Part shown: piece after piece, positions 47,112 through 59,100 of the stretch
Layout: each line of letters begins with the position of its first letter
Position numbering within the stretch: the stretch's first letter is position 1
Assembly: GCF_000004195.4 (NCBI RefSeq)
Contig: NC_030684.2
Coordinates: 105,663,929-105,727,928, forward strand
From: Xenopus tropicalis
Taxonomy: Eukaryota; Chordata; Amphibia; Anura; Pipidae
Direction of reading: 5' to 3'
DNA: 64,000 nt
Notes under the pieces: model-generated
What the model saw: only the letters and a program-made list of their open reading frames with translations
Databases searched by the model: none
What the model was told of the DNA's origin: nothing
Program-made: the position numbers and the translations under genes

Positions 47112-50100
47112 GTAAGAAGTGAATGGTGAGGGTAACGCCTGGATTAGCTGGGCTCTTGGGGGATGCTGGGAGATGAAGTCCAGTAACAGGTAGAAAGTGC
47201 AGGTTACAAATGGGAGTGTTAGAGACACTTTTAAGTGACACTGTATGACCTGAAGACATTTAGCCATGGGAGAGTGAATGGCATGCATGTTTTATACTTA
47301 CATTGTGTTCCTAGATAAATTGAATAAGGCAAATGGGGAGTGGAAAATAATATTAATAATAATTATTATGGTTAACCCTTTACTTACATAGCACAAACAC
47401 TTAAGTTCCTGCCCCAGTGGAGCCACAGTCTAATGCATACCCCCCAACTGTCCCCCTTTCCGTGAGACAGTCCCGGTTTTTAGAGCGCATCCCGCTGTCC
47501 CGGATAGTTCCATGAATGTCCCGCATTTCTGTAATAAATTACGGAAATGCGGAACATTCATTGACTTATCCGGGACAGCGCGATGCGTTGGCGCTACTTC
47601 TTCCCCAGCGGCTCCTCAGTGTATGCGGCTCCTTCTGCGGCGGTGACAGGCCCTTTTATAAGGATGCGCCCCTGGGTACGTGTGACGTCATTACGCACGG
47701 GCGCAACCTTATAAAAGGGCCTGTCACCGCCGCAGAAGGAGCCGCATACACTGTGGAGCCGCCGGGGACGAAGAAGAAGAAGGGAGCGCTGTGTATGGGG
47801 GGGGGGGGGGCTGTCTCTATTGGGGGCACTGTGTATGGGGGGGCTGTCTCTATTGGGGGCACTGTGTATGGGGGGGCTGTCTCTATTGGGGGCACTGTGT
47901 ATGGGGGGGCTGTCTCTATTGGGGGCACTGTGTATGGGGGGCTGTCTCTATTGGGGGCACTGTGTATGGGGGGGCTGTCTCTATTGGGGGCACTGTGTAT
48001 GGGGGGGCTGTCTCTATTGGGGGCACTGTGTATGGGGGGCTGTCTCTATTGGGGGCACTGTGTATGGGGGGGCTGTCTCTATTGGGGGCACTGTGTATGG
48101 GGGGGCTGTCTCTATTGGGGGCACTGTGTATGGGGGGGCTGTCTCTATTGGGGGCACTGTGTATGGGGGGGAATGTCTGACTGTCTCAATTGGGGGCACT
48201 GTGTATGGGGGGCACTGTCTCAATTGGGGGCACTGTGTATGGGGGAAATTGGGGGCACTTTCTATGGGGGGCATTGTGTATGGGGGCACTGTGTATGGGT
48301 AGTACTGTCTTTTAGGCTATTGGGGGTACTGTGTATGGGGGGGCAAACTGGTACATAGTTATAACTCACTTATAACTGACTACCTTCTCTCTATATTTGT
48401 ATTTTATATGTAGGAGTTGCTATATTGTTTTCCTTAGGTAGTACAGTATGAGGGTATAGCACATTTGCATCTGATCCCGCCATTTCTACTATATAAAAGG
48501 AGAATTTTTTGAAGAAAAAATGGATGGGGTGTGGTAATTGGGGCGTGGCCACAAAAGTGGGCATGGTCAAAAAATTTGCTGCGCTGCGCGCACCGAATCT
48601 TTTTTGTCCCTCTTTTCATTTTTCAAATGTTGGGAGGTATGGTCTAATGTACCTATCATGAGCACCTTTCTTTATGTTGGTGGAGTCTATAGGATTCAGA
48701 AGAATACACTATGTTTTTAATTATCTGCCTACCCCATGCCATAATATTTTTTTTATTACATGTAGTAATACCAGTGATGTACTGAAACACACTGATTGGA
48801 AGGTTCCTGCCAACACTATCCATCTAGTTTCCATAGTCTCAGTAAAGCTCATCTACAAGTTCAAGCAAAAAGTGCAGTTTACCATTTTTTGAGCCTATAT
48901 TGCAGCATTTTCCGGATAATTCCATTGTAGCTGTGGTTCCTTGGGGAGTTGTGCCTGCTGCATGGTCATTTTCATTACAGTCGGCTACTGCACACAGCTG
49001 CTGGAACCATATAATATTCACTTGCTTGTGCACATAAACGTGTACATGTTACAGAGAGAGCACCACCAGAAATCATGAAGGCCCCAACAACTTAGTTAGC
49101 AGGGCCCTTAGAAATCATTGGTCCCAGTAAAAAAAGCTCACTTACAGCTTGAGGCACTGGGCAGTAGGCCTGGCAAATAAGAAGAATAAGAATATGGACC
49201 TAATGGAAAAAAATGCCCAACTAAATTAAATGCCTAGTCAAACCCCAAGTCATGCTCATGGTCTGCCAGACCCTATGCTCTGTATGATACAGGAATCAGA
49301 CCTTTATGTCTCCCGGACAACGCTCTGCCATAAGACTCCTGGCAAAAGTCACCCCTGGCCCCCAGTGGAGACCCTGAGTACAGAAACCAGCAGGGGTTAT
49401 TTTGGTTATAACTGCGCAAACCAGAAATGTACTTTGTATAATCTTCATAGTTGTAACCTGTGCTGTGATTATGGTAAGTGGTTGAGAATAATTGTTTATG
49501 CAAGCAGATTATATCCATTAGTATCCAAGAAACTGATGGCACCACTGGGAGGAAACAGAAGATAATGGGGTGGCGCTTCTATGCACATACCCTGGGTCCA
49601 TGTTTTAGTGAAGAGGCACATCGGCCTGGTGTTTAGGAGTAGCGCTTGTATTCACTGCAGGATGCCTAAAAATATGGCACTCCCCCAGTGAGTTTTAATT
49701 TACTTGTCTTTCAAGGCTCTTCTACCACCACATGCAAACTTTGACAAATATATCCTGTTTGCATACATGTATTTCAGTCAGGATCCTCCCAAGGCCCTTA
49801 ATACACCCAGTTTACTCTGTCTGTTGTAACGCACATGATTAAGCTAACATTATTCTTTCCTTATCCCAATATCATAAATGTAGAACCCCACATTGTCTGT
49901 ACATAACATCCCATTCCCATAGAATAGTGTAGTAAGGCTGGAGGGCACTGAGACCACACCATGGTTTCTGTAAGCAATTAGTCTGTGTAATAATTTTGTA
50001 TTTCAGCAGAAAATATTAGTTAACATATGTGTTTTCCCGTTCTCCTATGATGTAGGTGACTGATCTCCATGTGTCTAAATTTCTGGATCCTGCAAGAGTT

Positions 50101-53100
50101 TCAGAGTTTGAAGCCTTCTGCAACGAAAGCCTTTCTGTCATCAATCCTGCCCTAGTTCTAGCCACAGGTACCAGGGATTGGGCAGTTGTATAATTAAAAG
50201 TTTTCTTATGTGGCTGAATTTGAAGTAAAAGGCAGTGCTTTTAACAAGAAAATAATAAGGAAAGCCATATTCACTGGTGTGGAAAGTGCCAATCTGTTAT
50301 GCACTTTCCAGTGAATAAATCCCTTATGTTTTACCCTATTAAATAAAAAGTCTAAAAAGCTTTACATAGCAAAGAATTCACTCTACTACTTAATATTTTA
50401 TTCTTCAACCAACAAATTTAGATTTTTTTTTTTAGCTGTAATATTGGTGTGTATGCGCCATCTCAGTGCATTGTGCTTGAGCTTTCAGAAGGTGCCAGCG
50501 CTACACATTGGAACTGCTTTCAGATAACCGATTGTTTCTACTACTCCCATGTAACTGGAGGAGTCCCAAGCTGAACTTGGACTTTTTACTACTGAGTGCT
50601 TTTCTCATATCTACCTGTTTTAGCAATACAGGTGTCAGGGAGCTGCTATCTTGCTACCTTCCTATTGTTCTGCTGATTGGCTGTTGGGGGAGAGGGTTGA
50701 TATCACTCCAACTTGCAACACTGTAGTAAAGTATGACTAACGTTTATCAGTCGCTTGACTGTGGCACCCTGGGAAATAAAGAATATGGTTGTAGGATTTT
50801 GTTGGAGATGTTCTATTAACTGAAGTGTTTGAAAAAAACATGTTTTCCCATGACAGTATTCCTTTAAGTAAACTAAAGGCAAAGAGCTTTTAGCCACTGG
50901 AATAGTCAGATCAGCCCTTTACCATACAGGTATCTAATTGAGACCTCTCCTTCCAACAGCGACTAGGCCTGCGCCATTTGACAGAGAGCCTCTCATGACG
51001 CCCTAATGTATATTCCAGGTTCTTCTGGCATAATATGCACATTATGCCGTTACCAAGTTTCATCAGTACTCTTTGCCTTGCTACTTCTTACGTCTGGAAT
51101 TGCATCCCCAATTGCCTCTATAGAGACCTTTCCGTTAATGTCTTCAAATTTTTAAAAGTACTATCCCCTCAAAACTTTTTTGGAGCTAATTTTTGTAGTA
51201 CTGGCTTAGCATCTGATTCAGCCTTTGCACTTAGCCAGTTATATGTGTTTGTATGTAACCCCACTCTTGTAGATTGTAAACTGTATTAAATAAAGCTGCC
51301 AAATTTGAGTGCACATTGAACTGGGGATAGAAGATGCCTTGGTGAGAGGGGAAAACAATACAGCAGAAATGCAGGGTGCCATGGAATTACATGTAACATT
51401 TTCTCTTCTTGTATCTGGTATTGCTGTTACTTTTTAGCTTAGATTAAAAATATATATATATATTTCTCAGGTGACCTCACTGATGCCAAGACCAAGGATA
51501 GACTGGGCTCAGACCAATTTGAGGACGAGTGGAAGGTTTACAATTCTGTTTTAAAAAAATCGGGGATCTTGAAGAGAGCAAAATGGATTGATATAAGGGG
51601 AAACCATGGTAATAAAAAAATAGTTTTGGATACCCTCATCTGTTGATATGGGCTCCCATTGTATTGTTTGATAATGGTAGTGTTGCAAAAATATTTTTTA
51701 TGGGCAAGATATTATTGACTTGTGAGTAAAATCAAATATATAGCTTTTAAAGGCTTAATTACTGACTTTCTTTCTAGAAGCTACCAGGAGTAATTTTAAC
51801 CCTTTTCCCGCCAAACACCTAGTTTTCCATCCAGGCAGATAAAGGTTTAAAATGTAAGCAATGTAGATTTTACATTTGTGCATACTTCCTGCACCTAGCC
51901 ACTGCTGTACAGCTTTCTACTGCTGCTTGCCACCTAGGGAACATTCATAGAGGCTATACAATCAAAAGCACATTTCTAAACAGCAGAGATGTGACAAACA
52001 CATGAACATGTGCGTTACTTAAACAGTTTTTGAGTATAATAACACGAATATGTTTTATTGAGAAAACTATTTTTTTGGTGTTTAGGCCCAATAGAGATGC
52101 TTGCATCTATAAAAAAGTGTTAGTTTAAAATCTGTCTGCTCCTTTACAGGTGTTTCTACTTTGTGAACCTCACAACTTGATTTCTGCTTAAGGACCTCTC
52201 ATTGCAACATTATAATATGACTTTTTTTCATCACAGATTCTTTTAACATCCCAGACTTAAGAAGCATGAAGAACTTCTACAGGTAACTGAGTAATTAACT
52301 GCCATTTTTGTACTCTTGGACCAAACCAGTGATGTGAAGCAATGACCTCCATTTGAAGTTGCTGGAATATTTGTGGGTTTAGCTTGCTCACCCTATTTTG
52401 GAGTCTGAGTCTGAAGGTTTTCTGTGCCCTAGGCCTTTTCTTTCATGTAGCTATATTCATTTAACATAACTGTTACATGGCCTGTACTTCGACCAGTCAG
52501 TTTATAGCTTACTCTGCATGTAATTTAGCACACTACAGCATGACTAGGTAGTTCCCACTCATCATTCTCTGCATTACACGTATTTATACATGTTTTGGTG
52601 AGCTAAAATCCCTCATGTTAGTTAGTCATTTTTATACATAGAGTGGTCAGCAAAAGGATCTCATGTCATATTGGACATCTGATACATATCATGGTTTGAC
52701 ATCAGGTGGGCTACTGGAACTGGAACATGAAAAAAAATGTTATACAATAAGCAACATTATTTTTTTTTTTTTTTTTTGGTGTGTGACAGTAATACCTGGT
52801 AGGAAACAAGGTAAGCAGTAGTTCTGCACCAGACTGCAGCAGTCTTAGCTATAACAAACCACAGCTAATCTTCCATTAGCCTAATCAGCAAATCTTTCTC
52901 TCTGGCTGCTGATGTGTTTTCAGGGTGTTTTTCTTCTTATAGGAAATATTCAGCTTGGCAAAAAGAAGGTTCCTTTCATTATGTCCATAATACTCCCTTT
53001 GGAAATTACTCCTTCATTTGTGTCGATGCTACACTCACCCCAGGCCCAAAGCGGCCGTACAACTTCTTTGGTATCATTGATAAGGTAACATACATTTTCT

Positions 53101-56100
53101 TCTAATGGTCTTAAAGAACATAAATCTAGTAATGTCACATCCTAAATAATCTTCTCAGAAGGTAGAGCTGCCCAGGTGCTTCTTAAAAACAACAGTGCTA
53201 CTTACACTGCTGACATTTGTTGTGTGGTATCCCATAGTTACAACCTAGATGCTTGTTTTCATTGTTCTAACTGCACAAAACTGACTAAACCTAATTACTG
53301 CTTATTTTTACTTTGCACCAAAACAGCAACCCATAGAAAACATTCAGTAGTTATGTTTGTTTTGTGTTCTGGCGGTAGAAAATGAAATGCAACCTGGGTA
53401 TATCCAAGGCTATTGTGATACTAATATCTACAGTTAGTACTAGTGGTTGTATTTATAGTTTATGTATGTGAGTGTATAGATTGGTAGGTGTGGGTTGGGT
53501 GTGCTGGGTTTACTTGGATAGGTTGAACTTGATGGACACTGGTCTTTTTTCAACCCTATGTAACTATGTAACTATGTAACTATGGGTAGTTAGTGTACAG
53601 CAAATTTGCCTAGTGTTAGTGTTGTTTTTAGGAACAACCTGGGCAGACACACTGGGAGTGCACACCAGTGCATAGTGATAAAATTTTTGGGCAGCTTGGA
53701 CTAATTGGACTAATGCTTAAATGTTTATCCTAACCTTTTATTCAAAGGCAAGTTCCCTAACTTAGTGGATGGACAGCAGCTATAAGTATGTTTGGCATAG
53801 TTATTTATACATGTAAATGTAATGAAAAGGTGTCTTCTTGTTTTTACTTTCTTTTTAGGGAAAATAAATAAATGGTAAACCCTACCTTTTCTTTTAAAGG
53901 CAAATGGCATTCTTTTTATGTTTAGCTATTTTCGCCCTAGACAATTATGTTATGTGAAGAGAGCTATGAAGCCAGAATGTTCCTCCTTTTCTCACTGTAA
54001 TCCTCTCTCCCCTCTTCTGTGTTGTATTTAGCATGTTTGTGCCTATTCATGAAGTAGAACTTTGCATGTAGCACATTCCATGGTGACCCTTTCATGAGAC
54101 TGATAATTGGCAGCACTGGATTATGGGAAGCATTGCATTTGAGGCTTTTCTAAGCTAGGAAACTATTTCTGGTATAAAACGACTTTAAAGGAAAGCAATA
54201 GATAAAAGCTCTGGGGGGGGGGGGGGTGCCGATTAGTTAGACACCCCTTAGCCTTTATAACTGAGTTAGCTTGCCTCTTCTTTAAAAAACCTTTTCCATG
54301 GTCCATTCCTGCTGAGTGTGGTGCTGCCATTTTCTTTTCTGCTCTCATGTATCCCCTGTACCATCAGGGCAAGGTTGCCTTAAGTACAACGCTCCACAGC
54401 CAAAGATTTTTTTTGATTAAAGTTTAATGGAGCATTGGATGCTGTACTTCTAAAGGCTTTCAGGTTTATGTTGACATTGTTTGCGTTAGGATTGTCCTGG
54501 AGCAGCCAATCAGCAGTTGGCTTTTTCCAGCATTATTGCTAACTGTATCATTTTGTTTTTTTTGTTAGTGATTTAATTACCTATATTTCTAACATATCTT
54601 AATCTTCTGTTTCAGAATCAAATGCACACACTTTCCAGACTGGCTATGGAAAGCCTCTACAGCAACCAGACAGTGTGGTTTGGCCACTACCCCACTTCTA
54701 CCATAGTGTCTGCCTCTCCTGGGGTCCGGGCTGTAATGAGGTTTGTTTCTCTACTACATTAAACTTGACTCCTGTCCGCTTCATCACATTTTTAACTGTA
54801 TTACATTTTGTTGCTAGAAGTAAAGATACAGCAGTGTTGCTAAAAGTGTGTGGTTTGGCATATACATTATATGGCTTGCCTTGTATAACTGTCTCCTTCC
54901 AGCATTTCAGAACAAGAAAACTGTCTTTGGGTCAAAACATAAAAAACAGGGTTATGGGCAGTTATGGGTAAAGAAAATCTCACCAGTCAGTGCTATGTAA
55001 ATGAGAACTATACCCTTACCACATTTTCAGAAGTTACTATCTCTTTCTAGTTACTCTTACCACAGTGGCAACTGTGGTATTTCAAGCTTTATATGTCATT
55101 GACTTGTATCAATGAGAAATAACATCTTATATTGCACCAGGTATTCTGCTTTAACTTTAACGAAGTCATATCTAAAGTAACCATGCAGCACGTCATCCCT
55201 TCTCATTTACAAAAGCATGTTCACATTAGAGCCAGTGATCTATTTCTTGGCGGTGATGTGCATGTTCAGGGCAAACTGAGGTTTGCGCTGATCCCCAACA
55301 ACAAAGATATAAACGGAGGAAAAACGAGGATATCAAATTAAATAGCCAGTGTAACAGATGGGTGGTGATTGATAGGGTTTAGTTCTTCTTTAATCACACC
55401 TTTTTAAATTTGGGCAAGAATACATACTCGCCTTATATTAGTTGAAATGCCCCTGAAACTGGAGAATGTTTATTTCATATATGTCAAACACAAGGCCCGG
55501 GGGCCAAATCTGGCCCACCTGGCTGTTTTATGTGGCTCTTGGTGAGTGTGTCTGACCATCCAGCCTGATCAATTTCCATTTTCCTCACATAGTAACTAAG
55601 ACTAAGGGGTATATTTATCATGCTGTGTGGAGTGAAGCATTACCAGTAATGTTGCCCAAGGTATTCAATCAGTAATCAGATTTCAACAGTAGCAAAGCAT
55701 CTATTAGCTGCTATGAGCAACATCACCGGTAATATCTTACTCCACTTTTTACACATTGTGATAAATATACCCCTTAGTATCTTACTAAGTATATTAATGA
55801 AAAATTTGGCCCGCGACTTAGCCTGTGTTTTAGATTTCGGCCCCCTTATGTGATTGAGTTTGACACCCCTGCTCTAATTTATATGGCATACTTAATATTA
55901 ATATTAATTGTATTATTATGATTTAGCTCTAATTATAATTGGATTGGATCGAATACCTCTTATAACTGAGTTCTGTTTTCAGTTCAGCTGTGGCATATAT
56001 GTGTGGGCACCTGCATACTCTGGGAGGTATTGCACCTACTTTGCACAGTCAGCACACTCAAGGAACCCTCGAGCTGGAGCTTGGAGACTGGATGAAAAAT

Positions 56101-59100
56101 AGAAGGTAAAGGTTCTTGCACCTCAGTCTCTGTCATACTGCCTATCTTATTTGTGCGCTCCATTCTATTGCCTTTCTTATTCTGTCCTCCCTTATCTGTA
56201 TCATTTTAATGAAGAAAAAAAGAGAATGCATTTATAACCCCATCTGTCAGATACCTGCCGTATTGGGAACACTGCTTCACAGTGATGCTGTGTGTTCTTT
56301 TATTCCAGATACCGCATCTTTGCCTTTGATCACAACCTCTTCAGCTTTGTGGACCTAGTGTACAATGAGTGGCCAGCAATCCTCATTACTAATCCCAAGT
56401 CTGCCCTCTACACTAACCCTGCTCAGGAACCTACAAGACGGATTCTGCATTCTACTCATATCAGGTGATCTTGGTGCTTTATATATGCTGTACATGCAAA
56501 AGGCACTTATAGCTATGAAAGCATCTGTCCAGTAGGTCAGGGTACTGGTTTTGAAATAAAGGGTTAGAATATCTAGTATAAATAAATTTAAAGCAACTGC
56601 TTTAAATTTATTTATACTAGATATACCATGACTGGATGAATGAAAATCTTCATAGACAAAGGGTTAGAATAAACATTTTCTAAACAAATGTCCCAGTTGT
56701 GACACAGTGCTATCACTTTGCATTGACCTGCACTAACTCCTTTTAATGGGATCAGAATGTTAAAAATGGACATACATTGGCACACTAGGAGATCAGTCGC
56801 CTGGAATAAATCTCCTCTACAGCGGGCGACTTATCTCCTGAAAATGCTTTCCAGCCAGCAGCAATGTAAATCACTGGTGGGAAAAAATGCACGCTGCTTT
56901 GGTTTCCTAAAACAACAAAAAAGTTGCTGCACAAGGAAGCTTCAGGCTACTTTGGGAAGGCATGGGTTGTTACTGTTATAGGGATGCATAACCTCAGGGC
57001 TTGTACAGTAAGTGTATAAAATGCAGGGTTTTACATATGAGCTTGTTTATGCAATATATTTTTATAGGGGTATACATTGTTTAGTATAGTTTGCCTTTAA
57101 GTTTTTGCCAACATATATTTATGTCTCTAATTTAAAAAGATTTTATGGGAACAAGACTAAGTTTATGGAGCACATGAATAGGCTGAATGCCTTTTGTCTA
57201 ACTATCAATAAATTAGCCTAAGATCTCTGCATTAATGCTTGCTGTCGCGTTGCCCTGCAAACTCCTATCAAACTCTCTGGTGTCTTTATATGTAAAAATG
57301 AGAAATGTTTTTTTTCATCCTTTTGAAGGATCCTGGCATTCTCTACCAGTCCTATCACTTCAGTCCATGTTAAAATAGATGAAACTGATTTGGGTGAGGC
57401 TTCCCTGTCATCTGGCCCACTGTACACTTTAAAATGGAACCCTGATAACTACCAGACTGGGATTCATAAGATCACTGTTGTAGTCCAGGTGCGTAAGAAT
57501 CTGAGATTTCAGTAAATAAAAATAGGTTCCTCTGCAAAGATTCTGTAATGCTCATCTGCATTAATTTTGAAAATTTGTTATATACATATTTATAGAATTT
57601 ATACTGAAATCTACAGTTAGTATTGATTTGGCATGTACAGTTTATATATGTGAGTGGATAGGTCTGTATGGTTCTGTGTATGTTGGATTCACTTGGAAGG
57701 GTTGAACATGATGGACTTGGTCTTTTTTCAACCCGACTTAACTATGTAGTTTGGTTGCCCTACAAATGCCTAAATAGAGCAGAGTACATTCTTTCATAAT
57801 GGAATAATCATAAGTTGGTCATTTTGTTTTTAGAAAGTTTAATCCTGGGGGTAGATTGTTGCACAAAATGCTTCCACACACTCAAAAGAAAGGCACAGAC
57901 TGTTTAATGCAGTATAAGCGGTTTTCCCAAGAAAACTGAATAAAATACAGATAAATAAAATCCCAAGTGGGTTCTGCTTGATCTAATAAACAGGGGATTT
58001 CTCTGTCTACCATGGGGTGAGGGCCTATTACCCAAGTGCTCTGTAAAAACCTCAGCCACATGCAGCTACAGCTGAATAATCAGGCAGCTACCTGGCTGGA
58101 AAATCGGCCAACCTGAATTGGCCTGCTGGAATAAAGGACCACACATAAAGTGGCCAAGCCCCTTGCAAAAAAAAAAATGGCAGGAGTCCAACACACGTCC
58201 ACTCTTACCCACCTGCCTGTGTCTTCTGCTTCTTCACCCGCAGGTAAGAGAGTGGCTGGCCCCCCGTGACTACAGGGTCTGCTTCCTCTATAGTTATGCC
58301 ACTGCACAAATCTGGGCAAAACATAAACCTAATCAATCTGCCTCCTAGTGTTTATCTTTTAGTCTCTTATATCCTATTGCAAGTTACTCAGAGCTATGCC
58401 ATCCAAGTCTGGGTTTGGTCAATGCCAGTAGAACATACGTAATGCTGAAAAACCACAAAATTAAATTTTAAGACTGACCATGCTTTCTTTAAATAGCTTT
58501 GTCTGCATAACATGTACCCCATCACATAGGGCCCAGCTGAATGCCACATCTTTCTCTGAGCTCTGTATATAGCTTTTTTACAAGACTACTCCCTACCTAA
58601 GGGTGAGGGTAATTTTACATGCACTTGCCCACTAGTCCTTAGGGCCGTGGCAGATGGGGAGATTAGTCGCCCGTGACAAATCTCCCTTGTCTCGGGTGAC
58701 TAATCTCCACAATATGCCATCCCACCGGCTTGAATGTAAATCGCCGGTGGGATGGCATATGTGGCGCCGCGATTTCCTGAAAACCTCAGGAAACTTCTGC
58801 GATTTCGGGAAATCGCTGCGCAGCATATGCCATCCCACCAACGATTTACATTCAAGCCGGTGGGATGGCATAACGGGGAGATTAGTCGCCCGCAACAAAG
58901 GAGATTTGTCTCGGGGGACTAATCTCCCCTTCTGCCACAGCCCTTAGGGGCTGCCCAATCAAGCCATAATGGGATTTCTTGTTCTCTGATAATAAAGCTA
59001 CTAATAACGGTTGAATATTGATTCTTCCCTATGGACCTTTCCACCATCTACGTGCCAGAATCTTCTGGATTAGATCTTATTAAGAATTTTTGAGGGTCTT

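Larger units (their letters stand above)
47436..48641 (+). mobile_element. hAT-type non-autonomous element, right copy (1,206 bp), in tmem62 intron 1
   Basis: Flanked by a perfect 8-bp duplication GTCTAATG (47,428-47,435 and 48,642-48,649). The ends are CATACCCCCCAAC and GTTGGGAGGTATG. Same family as 44,768-46,382 but in the opposite orientation, with a shorter minisatellite (~550 bp). The distinct target duplications show two separate insertions rather than one inverted duplication. Confidence 0.92.

Noticed and set aside
47516..48358. Plus-strand 280-aa frame
   Set aside because: Same array in the opposite orientation, preceded by palindromic transposon sequence.
58632..58947. Overlapping 88- and 97-aa frames on both strands with similar sequence
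   Set aside because: The mirror image results from the foldback MITE at 58,642-58,943.
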